Assembly (NCBI RefSeq): GCF_000737535.1
Contig: NZ_CP006269.1
Location: forward strand, 806,001 to 870,000
From: Synechococcus sp. KORDI-100
GTDB taxonomy: Bacteria > Cyanobacteriota > Cyanobacteriia > PCC-6307 > Cyanobiaceae
Direction of reading: 5' to 3'
Length of the DNA stretch: 64,000 nt
The first letter of the stretch is position 1. Each line of letters opens with the position of its first letter. The notes beneath the pieces were generated by a model that saw only the letters and a list, made by a program, of their open reading frames with translations, was not told the origin of the DNA and ran no database searches. The position numbers were made by a program, and so were the translations under genes. This document shows, one piece after another, positions 31,107-41,562 of the stretch.

Positions 31107-32021
31107 ATGCCCAGCTCTGCCCTTCTGCCTGCCGGCGTTTCCATGGATGGGCTCCTGGCCGAGTTGAGACGGCTGAGCTGGGGTGCCGCAGACATTCTTC
31201 GCGCCTACGCCAGAGGCGACCAACCTCCCCATGGCTTTCCAAAGGCCCTGCGTGTTGAAGATGGAGGAGATGGTCCGGTGTCTGCCGCTGATCTGGCCGT
31301 GAATCGTTGGTTGCTCGATGGTCTGAGCAGCGCATTCCCAGATGCTGACTGGACTTTGCTCAGCGAGGAAACAGCAAAAGAGCAGCTCACCGAGGGGGTG
31401 CCACTCGAGGCTGAATGGCTGTGGATTCTCGATCCTCTCGATGGCACCAAGGATTTTCTGCAAGGCACCGGTGAGTACGCCGTTCATCTCGCCCTCGTGA
31501 AGGGGCAACGGCCTGTGTTGGGTGTGGTGCTCTTGCCTGAAGCGGATGAATTGTGGATCGGTGTGGTCGGGGAAGCTGCCTGGTGTGAGGACCGAACGGG
31601 GCAGCGTTCTCCGGTTCGCTTCAGTCAGCGTTCAGATCTGTCTGATCTGATTCTTGTCGCCAGTCGCAGTCATCGGGATGAGCGCCTGGAAGCACTGATC
31701 TCAGCGCTTCAGCTTGGTGGCTCGCGGGCGGTTGGAAGCGTGGGTTGCAAGGTCGCCACGATCCTTCGAGGTGAAACGGACCTCTACATCTCACTCTCCG
31801 GTCGCAGTGCTCCGAAGGACTGGGATATGGCGGCGCCTGAAGCGGTGTTGCTGGCGGCTGGAGGCCGATTCACCCACGCCAATCTGAAGGAACTCACTTA
31901 CAACACAGGCGATGTGCGCCAAGCGGGCTGCCTGATCGCCAGCCATGGCAAGGCCCACGCTGCACTCGGTGAGTGTGCGGCGCGGGCTATGGCCAGCATT
32001 GATCCCGGTTTTCCCGTCTGA
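31107..32021 (+). CDS. cysQ: 3'(2'),5'-bisphosphate nucleotidase / inositol monophosphatase family
   Basis: 304 residues. Metal-binding motifs of the Li-sensitive phosphatase family are in place: EE at 87-88 (LLSEETAKE), WILDPLDGTKDFLQG with Asp109 and Asp112, and APKDWDMAAPEAVLLAAGG near the end. The CysQ branch hydrolyses 3'-phosphoadenosine 5'-phosphate left by sulfate assimilation and sulfotransfer. A sulfotransferase lies at 47.3 kb. The stop meets the pnp stop head-on. Confidence 0.85.
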   Translation: MPSSALLPAGVSMDGLLAELRRLSWGAADILRAYARGDQPPHGFPKALRVEDGGDGPVSAADLAVNRWLLDGLSSAFPDADWTLLSEETAKEQLTEGVPLEAEWLWILDPLDGTKDFLQGTGEYAVHLALVKGQRPVLGVVLLPEADELWIGVVGEAAWCEDRTGQRSPVRFSQRSDLSDLILVASRSHRDERLEALISALQLGGSRAVGSVGCKVATILRGETDLYISLSGRSAPKDWDMAAPEAVLLAAGGRFTHANLKELTYNTGDVRQAGCLIASHGKAHAALGECAARAMASIDPGFPV

Positions 32022-34187
32022 TCAGTTCAGGGGGGCCACAGGCGTTGGTACCGGCTCAAGCTCACCACTCTCGCCGTTCTGAGGGACGCCGCGGAGGGTG
32101 AGATTGATGCGTCCGCGATTGTCGATTTCGCGCACGCGCACGGTGACCTCATCGCCGACCTTCACCACATCGTCGACCTTCTCGACGCGCGCTTCCGAGA
32201 GCTGCGAAATGTGGATCATGCCCTCCTTGCCAGGAAGAATCTCCACAAAGGCGCCGATCGGAATGATGCGGGTGATCGACCCGGTGAACAGTTCGCCCTC
32301 GTTCACCTTGCGCGTCAAGCCCTCGATGATCCGCTGCGCCTCTTCTGCGGCCGCTCCGTCGTGGGAGGCGATCGTGACTATGCCGCTGTCCTCGATGTCG
32401 ATCTTGGTGTTGGTGCGTTCGGTGATGCCCTTGATCGTGCGACCGCCGGGACCGATCACGGTGCCAATCAGCTCAGGATCGATTCGGAAGCTCAGCAGAC
32501 GCGGTGCATGGGGAGAGAGCACATCGCGCGGAGCAGCGATCGCTTCCAGCATCTTCTCAAGAATATGGAGACGGGCAGGACGGGCCTGATTCACCGCCTC
32601 AGCGACTGTTCTCACCGACAGACCTGTGATCTTCATGTCCATCTGAAGGGCGGTGATCCCCTTCTCGGTTCCAGCCACTTTGAAATCCATGTCGCCGAGG
32701 AAATCCTCGATCCCCTGGATGTCCGTGAGGATGCGAACCTCCTTGCCTTCCTTGATCAGTCCCATTGCAGCGCCGCTCACCGGTGCCTTGAGCGGAACAC
32801 CGGCGTCCATCAGCGAGAGAGTGCTGCCGCAGACCGAACCCATGGAGGTTGAGCCGTTGGAACTGAGCACTTCGCTCACCACACGCACCACGTAGGGGAA
32901 AGTGTCTTTCTCGGGCAGGACAGGAAGAATCGCGCGCTCGGCCAGGGCTCCATGGCCGATTTCGCGGCGTCCGGGTGAACGCATCGGGCGTGTCTCGCCG
33001 ACGGAATAGGGGGGGAAGTTGTAGTGGTGCAGATAAATCTTTTCGGTGTTGGGATGGAGGTCATCCATCTCCTGGGCATCACTCGGTGTTCCCAGCGTGG
33101 CTGTGGAGAGCACCTGGGTCAGGCCCCGTTGGAACAGGCCGGATCCATGCACCCGCCGCGGCAGAACACCAGCCATGGCACTGATCTGGCGCACTTCGTC
33201 GAGGCCGCGGCCATCAACGCGCTTCCCATCCTTGAGGATCTGCTGCCGCATCAGGCTCTTGGTGAGGGCCTTGAAGCTGTTGCCCAGCAACTTGGAATTG
33301 GAGGCGACGGCCTTGCGCACGGCATCGTCCTCTTTCAGCGCTGAGATGGCTTCTGCCGCAGCACTCTTGACGGTCTCAAGGGCCTTGTCGCGCTGGTCCT
33401 TGCTCTGATCGAATTTCTTGAGCACCTCGCTGATGCCTTTGGTGCACTGTTTGCTCAGGAAGGTCGGCAGCGTTTTGTCCTCCTCAGGTGCCTCGAGTTT
33501 CACCTGTTCGATGCCAAGGTCCTTCAGCAGGGTCTGTTGCGCCTTGATCAGTTCGCAGATCGCTTCATAGCCGAAGTCGATGGCTTCAATGACATCGCCT
33601 TCCGGCAACTGGTTGGCTCCCGCCTCCACCATCACCACACCATCAGGTGTTCCGGCGACAACAAGATCCAGATCACCCCGCTCGATTTCCCTGTAGCTGG
33701 GATTCAGCACGAAATCGTCACCGAGCAGGCCTACACGCACCGCAGCCATCGGGCCGTTGAACGGAATCTTCGCCAGCAGGGTGGCAATCGAGGCTCCCGT
33801 CACGGCGAGCACATCGGCAGGCACCCGCTCATCCAGAGACAGGCAGGTGGCGACAACCTGCAGGTCGTCCCGCAACCAGCCCGGAAACAGTGGGCGCATC
33901 GGCCGGTCAATCAGACGCGCCGTGAGGGTGGCGCGCTCGGGGGGGCGGCTCTCCCGACGTTGGTAGCTGCCTGGAATTCGTCCCGCTGCGTAGAGACGCT
34001 CCTCGTAGTCGCAAATGAGAGGTAGAAAATCGATGCCTTCCCGTCCGCCTGAACGGGTGGAGGTCACGAGGACGGAGGTGTCTCCGCACTCAACCAAGAC
34101 GGAGCCTCCCGCCTGGGGGGCAAATCGCCCGGTGGTCAGTCGAATCTCACGTCCGTCAAACGAGATCGACTGGGTTTGTCCTTGCAC
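32022..34187 (-). CDS. pnp: Polyribonucleotide nucleotidyltransferase (PNPase)
   Basis: 721 residues, the normal length. Two RNase PH domains flank an all-helical linker (around 240-310). The second PH domain holds [20 protein letters not shown]. The KH domain reads [20 protein letters not shown], and the S1 domain reads [20 protein letters not shown] then [14 protein letters not shown]. PNPase degrades RNA 3' to 5' with phosphate and, in cyanobacteria, also makes heteropolymeric tails. It is convergent with cysQ with no space for a terminator. Confidence 0.98.
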   Translation of the reverse strand: MQGQTQSISFDGREIRLTTGRFAPQAGGSVLVECGDTSVLVTSTRSGGREGIDFLPLICDYEERLYAAGRIPGSYQRRESRPPERATLTARLIDRPMRPLFPGWLRDDLQVVATCLSLDERVPADVLAVTGASIATLLAKIPFNGPMAAVRVGLLGDDFVLNPSYREIERGDLDLVVAGTPDGVVMVEAGANQLPEGDVIEAIDFGYEAICELIKAQQTLLKDLGIEQVKLEAPEEDKTLPTFLSKQCTKGISEVLKKFDQSKDQRDKALETVKSAAAEAISALKEDDAVRKAVASNSKLLGNSFKALTKSLMRQQILKDGKRVDGRGLDEVRQISAMAGVLPRRVHGSGLFQRGLTQVLSTATLGTPSDAQEMDDLHPNTEKIYLHHYNFPPYSVGETRPMRSPGRREIGHGALAERAILPVLPEKDTFPYVVRVVSEVLSSNGSTSMGSVCGSTLSLMDAGVPLKAPVSGAAMGLIKEGKEVRILTDIQGIEDFLGDMDFKVAGTEKGITALQMDMKITGLSVRTVAEAVNQARPARLHILEKMLEAIAAPRDVLSPHAPRLLSFRIDPELIGTVIGPGGRTIKGITERTNTKIDIEDSGIVTIASHDGAAAEEAQRIIEGLTRKVNEGELFTGSITRIIPIGAFVEILPGKEGMIHISQLSEARVEKVDDVVKVGDEVTVRVREIDNRGRINLTLRGVPQNGESGELEPVPTPVAPLN

Positions 34188-34306
34188 GACGGCTTATGTC
34201 CTTTTGTCAATTGTTAGTTTGCCATTTCGTGGGTTTCAACATCGGTGGGTGCCGTCATCGCGCTCGCCCACCACGAAGTTCCTCCGATGGCCTTGAACCC
34301 AGCTGA

Positions 34307-34609
34307 TCACCAGCTGGACTTCACCACGCCGGGAAGTTCACCCTTGTGAGCCCTCTCCCTCAGCTGATTCCGGCAGAGCCCGAAGTCTCTGTAGACGCCG
34401 CGGGGTTTGCCGGTGGCCCAGCAGCGGTTGCGAACACGGTTGGGTGCACTGTTGCGCGGCAGCGCCTGAATCTTGCGGTGAATCTCAAGGCGTTCCATGG
34501 GATCACCAGCGGCATGCAGGGCCTTCATCAGTGCTGCACGCTTGGCCGCATATCGCTCCACGAGCTTCTTGCGCTTCACATCGCGGGCGATCATCGACTT
34601 CTTGGCCAT
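34307..34609 (-). CDS. rpsN: 30S ribosomal protein S14 (uS14)
   Basis: 100 residues from the ATG at 34609; an upstream GTG-like start adds eight non-family residues. [20 protein letters not shown] and the conserved end [20 protein letters not shown] are diagnostic. It is the long, zinc-free form used by cyanobacteria: the CxxC zinc motif is absent. It is between rseP and pnp on the same strand. Confidence 0.97.
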   Translation of the reverse strand: MAKKSMIARDVKRKKLVERYAAKRAALMKALHAAGDPMERLEIHRKIQALPRNSAPNRVRNRCWATGKPRGVYRDFGLCRNQLRERAHKGELPGVVKSSW

Positions 34610-34664
34610 GCAGCTGAATCGCTGAAAAATCAATAACCAACTATACAGTTCAAAGCCCAGAGCC

Positions 34665-35747
34665 CTATCGGGTGATCAGCTGTTGTACCAGGGGAAGTTG
34701 ACTGGTGTCCCGCACGATCAGAACGACGGTGAGGCCAACGATCAACAGAAAGCCCGACTGCAGGTAAGCCAGCTGCCAACGCTCCGGGACAGGACGTCCT
34801 CGCAGTCCCTCGAGCATCAGCAGGAACATCTGTCCGCCATCCAGGAGCGGCACCGGAAAGGCGTTGAGAACAGCCAGATTGATGGAGATCAGAGCCATGA
34901 AAAACACCAATCCCGAGCCTCCCTGCTCGCTCAATTGGGCGCCGATCTCAACAATTTTTACCGGTCCGCTCAACTGACCGGCGTGGCCTCGGAAATCACG
35001 GATCAGCCCCCCGTAACCCATCAGGGTCTGCTGCAGGAGCTGGCGGAATTCCGAGACGGTATGGGTGATCACCTCAACGGGACCGTTGGCCGGCCGGCTT
35101 CGCCCGTTCACATTGGCCTGAAGCTGGGCTCCGATTCGTCCAGCCCCTCCCTCATTGAGCGGTTGCAGGCTGATGGTCTCCTCGCTCTGGCCGCGCTGCC
35201 GATTGATGCTGAGAACGTCTCCGGGAGCCGCTTTGATTTCATCAACCATGGCCTGAACACCGGCCTGGCCCGTGCCGAGCTGTTCGCTTCCAATCGCCAG
35301 GATTTTGTCGCCGGGCCTGAGGCCGGCCAGGTCTGCTGCTCCTCCTTTCTGAACATCGATAATCAGAACGCCAGGATCCGGCTCGGCCGGCAATCCCACA
35401 AGCGCGGTCTGACCGAACAGCACCACAAGCGCCAGCAGCAGATTGGCCAGCACGCCCGCTGAGATCACAAGCGCCCGCTGGGAAATCGGACGATTGCGCA
35501 TCAGATCGGGATCATCGGCAGGAATGGCACTGTCCTCGTCGTCATCGGGGAAGGAGACAAACCCCCCGAGCGGTAACAGTCGGATCGCGTACGTCACCCC
35601 CCGCCGTTGACGCTTGATCAGTGCAGGGCCGAAACCGATGGAGAAGCCGTTCACACGGATTCCCTGGAGCGTGGCAGCGAAGAAGTGCCCGGCTTCATGA
35701 ACCACGATCAGGAAGGCGAGCACCGCAATAGCCGCGAACACGTTCAT
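34665..35747 (-). CDS. rseP: RIP site-2 metalloprotease (M50)
   Basis: 360 residues. The zinc site HEAGH is at 17-21 inside the first transmembrane helix, and the second motif [11 protein letters not shown] is near 300, supplying the third ligand. One PDZ domain ([20 protein letters not shown]) lies between them. RseP-type proteases cut anti-sigma factors and remnant signal peptides within the membrane. The length and single PDZ match cyanobacterial members. It lies 24 bp after serS. Confidence 0.94.
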   Translation of the reverse strand: MNVFAAIAVLAFLIVVHEAGHFFAATLQGIRVNGFSIGFGPALIKRQRRGVTYAIRLLPLGGFVSFPDDDEDSAIPADDPDLMRNRPISQRALVISAGVLANLLLALVVLFGQTALVGLPAEPDPGVLIIDVQKGGAADLAGLRPGDKILAIGSEQLGTGQAGVQAMVDEIKAAPGDVLSINRQRGQSEETISLQPLNEGGAGRIGAQLQANVNGRSRPANGPVEVITHTVSEFRQLLQQTLMGYGGLIRDFRGHAGQLSGPVKIVEIGAQLSEQGGSGLVFFMALISINLAVLNAFPVPLLDGGQMFLLMLEGLRGRPVPERWQLAYLQSGFLLIVGLTVVLIVRDTSQLPLVQQLITR

Positions 35748-35771
35748 GCCGGCGTCATCCCTCGAATCAGG

Positions 35772-37049
35772 TCATTGTGGCTGCAATCGCTCGCAGCCGA
35801 CGTAGGGAATGAGGGCCTGGGGCAGCCGAACACTGCCATCCGGCTGCTGACCCGTTTCCAGTAGCGCTGCCATCGTGCGCCCGACGGCCAGTCCACTGCC
35901 GTTCAAGGTGTGCACCAATCGGGTGCTTTTCCCTTCCTTGGTGCGAATCGACGAGCGTCGCGCCTGGAAGTCTCCGCAGACGCTGCAGCTCGAAATCTCC
36001 CGATAGGCCCCAGCACCCGGCAGCCAGACTTCAAGGTCGTAGGTGCGTTGAGCCGAGAAACCCAGATCGCCGGTGCAGAGATCCAGCACCCGGTAGGGCA
36101 GCTCGAGAGCCTGAAGAACCGCTTCGGCATCAGCGGTGATCTGCTCATGGGCGTCAGCCGACTGGTCGGGATGAACAAACCAGTAGAGCTCCACCTTGTT
36201 GAACTGGTGCAGACGAATCAAGCCTCGGGTGTCGCGGCCATAGCTGCCCGCTTCCCGGCGGAAACATGGGCTGTAGGCGGCGTAGCGCAATGGAAGCTGA
36301 TCGACCGGAATGATTTCATCGCGATGAAGCGAGGTGACGGGGACTTCAGCTGTCGGCGTCAGCCACAGATCGTCTTCAGCACAGCGAAAGCTTTCCTCGG
36401 CAAATTTTGGGAGCTGGCCGGAACCGGTGAGGCTGGCGGAGTTGACTAACACCGGCGGCAAGACTTCGCGATAGCCCTTGCTGGTGTGCAGATCCAGCAT
36501 GAAATTGATCAGGGCTCGCTCCAGCCGCGCTCCCTGCCCCATCAGAGTGACGAAGCGGCTCTGGGCGATGCGGACCGACCGTTCGGTCTCAAACAGTCCG
36601 AGTCGTTCTGCGATCTGCCAATGCTCTTCGAGTCCCGTCTTCTCAAGAGGTGTTCCCCAGCGACGGAGCTCGACGTTGTTGGTTTCGTCCTTCCCATCCG
36701 GACAGTCCTCAGCGGGAAGGTTGGGATAGGTGAGCAGCTGGTCGCGAAGCTGGTTCGACAGCTGCTTCTCCTCCTCCTCCAGCACGGCCACCCGTTGTTT
36801 GATGGTGTTGCCCTCCCGGCGTAAGGCGGCAACCTCATCACCCTTGGGATCGGCTCCGCCCTGGATGCGCTTGCCAACCTCCTTGCCAATGCGGTTTCCG
36901 TCCGCCTGCAGAGCGCTTCTTGTCTCCTCGAGATCGCGTTGCTGCTGAGCGATCAGTTGCAGTCGTGTCAAATCGACGGCCTTGCCGCGACGTCCCAGTG
37001 CACTGGTGATCGCTTCAGGGTTGTCACGCACAAGGCGCTGGTCGAGCAC
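35772..37049 (-). CDS. serS: Seryl-tRNA synthetase
   Basis: 425 residues. An N-terminal antiparallel coiled coil ([20 protein letters not shown] and onward) binds the long variable arm of tRNA-Ser. The class II core has motif 2, [25 protein letters not shown] (split here), and motif 3, [17 protein letters not shown]. It charges tRNA-Ser in the cytoplasm. Upstream of rseP and rpsN on the same strand, probably one transcript. Confidence 0.97.
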   Translation of the reverse strand: MLDQRLVRDNPEAITSALGRRGKAVDLTRLQLIAQQQRDLEETRSALQADGNRIGKEVGKRIQGGADPKGDEVAALRREGNTIKQRVAVLEEEEKQLSNQLRDQLLTYPNLPAEDCPDGKDETNNVELRRWGTPLEKTGLEEHWQIAERLGLFETERSVRIAQSRFVTLMGQGARLERALINFMLDLHTSKGYREVLPPVLVNSASLTGSGQLPKFAEESFRCAEDDLWLTPTAEVPVTSLHRDEIIPVDQLPLRYAAYSPCFRREAGSYGRDTRGLIRLHQFNKVELYWFVHPDQSADAHEQITADAEAVLQALELPYRVLDLCTGDLGFSAQRTYDLEVWLPGAGAYREISSCSVCGDFQARRSSIRTKEGKSTRLVHTLNGSGLAVGRTMAALLETGQQPDGSVRLPQALIPYVGCERLQPQ

Positions 37050-37090
37050 AGGTCCGGCGGTATCGGCGCCGGCAGCCTATGGCAGCCCGA

Positions 37091-37252
37091 TCAGAGCACC
37101 TGTCCGACCATGACAGCCGCCACTGCGGAGAACACGGTGATGCCGAGAGCGGTGATGGGGTTCTGGCCCTGGGCCACGGCCACGGTTGTGATCACGCCGG
37201 CTCCCAGGCAGGCCACACACAGCTGGCTGGTGAGTTCGTTGCGACGGTCCAA
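37091..37252 (-). CDS. Small two-helix membrane protein, start uncertain
   Basis: From TTG 37252 the product is 53 residues: DRRNELTSQLCVACLGAGVI then TTVAVAQGQNPITALGITVF and SAVAAVMVGQVL, two hydrophobic stretches. The same frame is protein-like for 26 codons further upstream (KPALPEAPFRAFLYGPTRRQ) and reaches back to the ycf46 stop codon, yet offers no ATG or GTG. A non-canonical start (ACG 37321 or CTG 37309) or readthrough is possible. No named family. Confidence 0.6.
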   Translation of the reverse strand: MDRRNELTSQLCVACLGAGVITTVAVAQGQNPITALGITVFSAVAAVMVGQVL

Positions 37253-37330
37253 GAGCTTTTGTCTTCTGGTCGGACCGTAGAGAAAGGCTCTGAACGGGGC
37301 TTCCGGCAGGGCCGGCTTCGTTACGACGCG

Positions 37331-38821
37331 TCAGGGTTCGTTACGTGTCGCAATGGAAGCGGGCCTGGCTCGACCCTCTGAGGCCCATTGCTTGAGCATG
37401 TTCAGCTGTTCACTTGCCGTGCGGGACAGCGGAATGAGCTGTGATGCGGCACGGATGAGATCGGTTTCCATCAGCTCGCGTCGCTCGGCGAAGGCCAGGT
37501 GCATCGCTTCGATCACCGTCTGCTCCAATTCCGCGCCCGAGAAACCGTCGCTGCGGCTCACGACGGTGTCCAGCGGCAGCGACAAACCAGGACGGCGGCG
37601 TCCGAGATGCAGATCCAGGATGCTGCGGCGTTCCTCGCCGCTGGGGAGATCCAGGAGAAAGATTTCGTCGAAGCGCCCCTTGCGCAGCAGTTCGGGTGGC
37701 AGTCGTTCGATTCCATTCGCCGTCGCCACCACGAACACCGGGGATGATTTCTCAGCCATCCAGGTGAGCACGCTGGCCAGGACCCGTTGGCTGGTGCCGC
37801 CGTCGCTGCGACCGTCACCGCCGAAGCCTTTGTCGATCTCATCGATCCAGAGCACACAGGGAGCCATCGCTTCTGCGCGTTGGATGGTCTCCCGTGTCCT
37901 TGCTTCGCTGGCACCCACCAATCCAGCGAAGAGACGACCAACGTCCAGCCGCAGCAGCGGCATGGACCAGCTTCCTGCAATCGCCTTGGCCGTCAGCGAC
38001 TTGCCTGTTCCCTGAGGGCCCACCAGAAGCACCCCGCGAGGCAGGGGCAATCCGAAACGGCGTGCATCCTCTGAGAAGGCCCGATGCCGTTGTTCCAGCC
38101 AGGCTTTCAGCGCATCGAGGCCTCCGATCGCTTCCGTGCCGTTTTCAGAGTCGCAGAACTCGAGCACTTCGCTGCGAGCGATGGTCTGGCGTTTTTCATC
38201 CAGCACCTCGATCAGATCGTCTGCCCCCAGGCATCCACGGCGTGCCAGGGCCCTTGCTGCCACCTGGCGGACGCGCAGTTCACTGAGGCCGCTGCAGGCT
38301 TGCGTGAGCTCCTCCAGAACGGAGGGCTCCAGTGGTGCTCCGCTCCCCGCCGCGATGCTGTTGAGCAGCTGACGCAGATCCTCGGCCTCCGGTAACGGCA
38401 GATCGAGCAACGTGATGGCTTCCTCGAGGTCTGCCGGTGGACTCCAGCTGCCACTGCACAGCACCAGGGTGTGGGGGGTGCTGCGGAGATGGGTGCTGAG
38501 GTTCCGCAGCATCCTGGCGATGCCTGGGTCATCGCAGAACCGGTGGAAGTCTTTGACAAGCAGCACGGTGGGGCTGCTCTCCTCCAGCTGCTGGAGCCAC
38601 TGCAGCACGGCCATCGGCTGGCGCGCGCCCAGGCCATCAGCATTGAGAACGCCGGTCAGTCCCTCGATGAAGTCCCATTGCGCCAGACGTCTCTGCAGGC
38701 GTTTGGTCGCCTGCAACATCAGGGTTTCGACGCGACTTTCCTCGCTGCTGCGGATCCAGATCAGTGGAGTGCGGGAACGGATCAGCAGATCGAGCTGAGC
38801 GGTCCAGGTGACGCTGCTCAT
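37331..38821 (-). CDS. ycf46: Ycf46-type AAA ATPase
   Basis: 496 residues from the ATG at 38821, whose first bases overlap the yceD stop (ATGA). An N-terminal domain of about 220 residues (LLIRSRTPLIWIRSSEESRV) precedes the AAA module: Walker A GPQGTGKS (268-275), Walker B VLWIDEID (323-330), and an RFDEIFLLDLPSGEER sensor region. Ycf46 is conserved in cyanobacteria and plastids and has been linked to inorganic carbon use. The yceD/ycf46 coupling suggests shared expression. Confidence 0.9.
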   Translation of the reverse strand: MSSVTWTAQLDLLIRSRTPLIWIRSSEESRVETLMLQATKRLQRRLAQWDFIEGLTGVLNADGLGARQPMAVLQWLQQLEESSPTVLLVKDFHRFCDDPGIARMLRNLSTHLRSTPHTLVLCSGSWSPPADLEEAITLLDLPLPEAEDLRQLLNSIAAGSGAPLEPSVLEELTQACSGLSELRVRQVAARALARRGCLGADDLIEVLDEKRQTIARSEVLEFCDSENGTEAIGGLDALKAWLEQRHRAFSEDARRFGLPLPRGVLLVGPQGTGKSLTAKAIAGSWSMPLLRLDVGRLFAGLVGASEARTRETIQRAEAMAPCVLWIDEIDKGFGGDGRSDGGTSQRVLASVLTWMAEKSSPVFVVATANGIERLPPELLRKGRFDEIFLLDLPSGEERRSILDLHLGRRRPGLSLPLDTVVSRSDGFSGAELEQTVIEAMHLAFAERRELMETDLIRAASQLIPLSRTASEQLNMLKQWASEGRARPASIATRNEP

Positions 38822-39342
38822 CGGCGTTGAAAGTTCCGCAGTGCCTGCCAGCGCGGATCGCTCGGTTCGCCGCCGCTGGTGTGGTCGCCGCCGGATTCCC
38901 TTGGCAGCGGGGGACCGGGGCAGTGGCTGCCGCAGTGGTTCACCACAGGCAATTGAAGACTCAGCTGCTCGAACACCCATTGCTCTGGGTCAAAACGTCC
39001 GCGTGGATCGAGACATTCCACAAGCCCCTCCATCGCCGAGATGTCCTCGGATTCCTGAAGTTGTCCGTCGGAGGGTGGCGCGTCGCCGAGCCAGATCAGT
39101 TCCGATGGCTGGCAGATGAGCTGTTGATTGAACTGGCCGAGACATCGATCACAGGTCAGCGTGATGATCGTGGAGAGCTCTCCCTCAACGGAGAGGACGT
39201 TGCCACGATGTTCAGCGGTGAGTTCGCCCCTCACCGGCGTGAGGGATTTCAACGACTCGAGCTGGCCCTCGACGGACCAGGTGCGAGGAGCAGCAAGGGC
39301 TCTCAGTTCCTGAAGGGCAACAGGCTCCAGGCCCTCGATCAT
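38818..39342 (-). CDS. yceD: YceD/DUF177 family protein
   Basis: 174 residues. The core [15 protein letters not shown] holds the CxxC of DUF177, with a second Cys pair at [10 protein letters not shown], probably a zinc-binding or folding element. In many bacteria YceD precedes rpmF and is linked to 23S rRNA or ribosome maturation, but rpmF is not here. It overlaps yidC upstream and ycf46 downstream by four bases each, so the three are one co-translated unit. Confidence 0.88.
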   Translation of the reverse strand: MIEGLEPVALQELRALAAPRTWSVEGQLESLKSLTPVRGELTAEHRGNVLSVEGELSTIITLTCDRCLGQFNQQLICQPSELIWLGDAPPSDGQLQESEDISAMEGLVECLDPRGRFDPEQWVFEQLSLQLPVVNHCGSHCPGPPLPRESGGDHTSGGEPSDPRWQALRNFQRR

Positions 39343-40484
39343 TTTCCGCCTTTGGGTTCGAAGGGGAGCCGGGAATCACTCACGCTGCCCGCTGCCGTGG
39401 CGGTGGCTGTCACGGTCTGCTGCGCCAGTTGCTGGTCGAGAATGGTCTGCAGGTTCTCCGGCAGAGCCTCCCTCGTGAGGATGAAGGTCTGCAGGGCCTG
39501 GAAGATGTTGGCAATCACCATGTAGAGCAGGACGCCTGCCGGCAGGGGGAAAAACAGGAACATCCCGGTGATCATGAAGGGGGTGATCTTGTTGGCCGTA
39601 GCCTGCTGCGGGTTGGCAGGCATTCCCATTCCAGAAAGGAGTTGGGAGAGGAACAAAGTCAAGCCGAAGGAACCCACCAGGATGGCGATGTCCCAGTTGA
39701 TCGCACCATCGGCATAGAAACCGACCTGCCCGAGAGCCTTGATGAACAGGAATCCGCTTCTTGCCGCCAAGCCTGGAATCTTGGCTTCAACCGTGGCATC
39801 ACCCGGGGCCAGTGCGGTGATGGTTCCATCAGAGCTGACGCTGAGGACGTCATCCCCCTTGCTCAGACTCCAGGTTGGTGCGAACCGTGCTGGATCCTCT
39901 GCACCTTGAAGGACATCCGCGAACGAACGGCCGTCCTTGGTGTGCAGGCTGATGCTGGCACTGTCGCCGACACCGATCTTGTTGCCGCGGGGCAGGCTGG
40001 CGATCACGGGCACGTGATCGGTTTCGCCGATGAAGATGGAATGGCTGGCACTGTTGAACGGCTTCGGTTCAACCGTTGCAATCTGTTCCGCTGGAAGCAC
40101 CTTGACGTTGATGGTGTAAGGCACATCGGCGAACGGTGAGCCCCGCAGGGTGGCGAACAGAGCAAACAGGATGGGCATCTGCACCAGGAGGGGAAGGCAG
40201 CCCGCCAGGGGGCTCCCGAACTCCTTCATCACCTTCCCGAGCTCCTGCTGCTGCTTCTGAATGTTGTCGGCGTAACGGCTTTTGATCTCCGCCTGACGTT
40301 TCTGAATCACCGGCTGGGCGATCCTCATCCTCCGGGCACTGCGGATCGAGCCGGCGCTTAGTGGATACAGAGCGACTCTGATCACGAGCGTGAGAGCCAC
40401 GATCGCCAGGCCATAACTCGGAACCAATCCGTAGAAAAAGTCCAGGATCGGGATGAGTAGGTTGTCGGAGATGTATCCGATCAC
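39339..40484 (-). CDS. yidC: YidC/Oxa1 membrane protein insertase
   Basis: 381 residues. The insertase core is present: [20 protein letters not shown] with the hydrophilic-groove Arg, the coiled-coil loop [20 protein letters not shown], then [13 protein letters not shown] and, after a gap, the C-terminal helices ([15 protein letters not shown] and [17 protein letters not shown]). It inserts proteins into plasma and thylakoid membranes. Between the second and third helices lies an extra domain of roughly 95 residues (155-248). Its [20 protein letters not shown] text resembles a bacterial Ig-like Big_2 fold. Confidence 0.96.
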   Translation of the reverse strand: MIGYISDNLLIPILDFFYGLVPSYGLAIVALTLVIRVALYPLSAGSIRSARRMRIAQPVIQKRQAEIKSRYADNIQKQQQELGKVMKEFGSPLAGCLPLLVQMPILFALFATLRGSPFADVPYTINVKVLPAEQIATVEPKPFNSASHSIFIGETDHVPVIASLPRGNKIGVGDSASISLHTKDGRSFADVLQGAEDPARFAPTWSLSKGDDVLSVSSDGTITALAPGDATVEAKIPGLAARSGFLFIKALGQVGFYADGAINWDIAILVGSFGLTLFLSQLLSGMGMPANPQQATANKITPFMITGMFLFFPLPAGVLLYMVIANIFQALQTFILTREALPENLQTILDQQLAQQTVTATATAAGSVSDSRLPFEPKGGK

Positions 40485-40541
40485 GTGGAAGCTCCCGTTG
40501 GTTTGGAGGCGGTCTAACGCCAGTGTGCAATAAAGGTGGAC

Positions 40542-40952
40542 TCAGGCGGCGAAGCCTTCAACCGGCTTCTGCTCGGGGGTGGACTGGCGTTCAGCTATGC
40601 GTTCGAGGATGTAGGTCTCAACATCACGAAACCTGGGCACGGAACGCAATTCCAGCCGAGCACCATCACTGAGCACCAGAACCATGTCGCCCCAGGCGCC
40701 GAATCCTCGAGGCACGCTGCGAACCTCCTTGATCTGGCTGTAGACGACCTGGGTCTTGTCCCGGCCCAGCCAGCCACCACTGACGGAGACCCTGCGACTG
40801 GTGATACAGAAACGCAGCCAGATCGCTCGCACGATCGCACCCACGGTGAATGGCAGGGCGATCAATGTGAAGCCGAGCAGCAGGTTGAAGATCAGGTCAC
40901 CACGGGCAGGACCTCCCTCGTAGTGAACCTGTTCAGCGGAGGTGGATGTCAT
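40542..40952 (-). CDS. PH-domain (YdbT/DUF304-like) membrane protein
   Basis: 136 residues from the ATG at 40952, overlapping the rnpA stop (ATGA). A short polar head precedes two hydrophobic stretches (LLLGFTLIALPFTVGAIVRA). A bacterial PH domain follows: ITSRRVSVSGGWLGRDKTQV, YSQIKEVRSV and DMVLVLSDGARLELRSVP. Such proteins are found between rnpA and yidC in picocyanobacteria. Role unknown, perhaps membrane association. Confidence 0.85.
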   Translation of the reverse strand: MTSTSAEQVHYEGGPARGDLIFNLLLGFTLIALPFTVGAIVRAIWLRFCITSRRVSVSGGWLGRDKTQVVYSQIKEVRSVPRGFGAWGDMVLVLSDGARLELRSVPRFRDVETYILERIAERQSTPEQKPVEGFAA

Positions 40953-41335
40953 CACTCCAGACCGGCGGATTTCAGCAGACTGTCGCATTCTTCCAGCAAC
41001 TGTGATTCCTCGGCGTCGGATGCGCCCGGTCGAAGGCTGATCAGAAGCCAGCGACCTGCCAGGTCAACACGCTGCTCCAGGCGAGTTCTCAGATAGGAAT
41101 GGAAAAGACGCCGCAGTCGATTGCGGCGGACAGCACGCTTGTGCACCTTGCTGCTGATCACCACGGCGCAGCGGCAGCATCGGGCCGGTTGGTGGCGCAG
41201 CTCGGGCCTGAGCAAGGACACGTCGCCGTCCAGCGTCCGCAGCACCATCCAGTGACCGTGGTGACGGCGTGCCCTGCGATGAAGATGTTGGAAGCAACGC
41301 TGCCCCCTCAGTCGCATCGCAGTGGGCAGCGCCAT
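40952..41335 (-). CDS. rnpA: Ribonuclease P protein component
   Basis: 127 residues. MALPTAMRLRGQRCFQHLHR opens the gene, and the basic motif KVHKRAVRRNRLRRLFHSYL is the RNA-binding RNR helix, diagnostic for RnpA. It binds the RNase P RNA that trims the tRNA 5' end. The order rpmH-rnpA-PH-yidC is the ancient cyanobacterial cluster; the stop overlaps the PH-domain start. Confidence 0.95.
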   Translation of the reverse strand: MALPTAMRLRGQRCFQHLHRRARRHHGHWMVLRTLDGDVSLLRPELRHQPARCCRCAVVISSKVHKRAVRRNRLRRLFHSYLRTRLEQRVDLAGRWLLISLRPGASDAEESQLLEECDSLLKSAGLE

Positions 41336-41378
41336 GGGTTGTGCTGTCGGGACGGGGGAGCGGACGCACTGACTGACG

Positions 41379-41516
41379 TCAGACGGCCAGTCGTGACCGA
41401 CCCCGTTTGCGCCGGGTGCGGATCACACGGCGGCCAGTGTGCGAGCGCATGCGAACACGGAATCCGGATACCCGTTTGCGCTTCCTGCTTGTTCCTCCGA
41501 GGGTTCGTTTGGTCAT
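41379..41516 (-). CDS. rpmH: 50S ribosomal protein L34 (bL34)
   Basis: 45 residues, almost entirely basic: [20 protein letters not shown] then [20 protein letters not shown] and SRLAV. The [15 protein letters not shown] core is diagnostic. It is 43 bp before rnpA on the same strand, the usual pair. It is too short for most frame listings, so it is easily missed. Confidence 0.97.
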   Translation of the reverse strand: MTKRTLGGTSRKRKRVSGFRVRMRSHTGRRVIRTRRKRGRSRLAV

Positions 41517-41562
41517 TGCTGCGTCGTGGCGTCCGGCCGATCAGAACTAATGAACCTACCAG

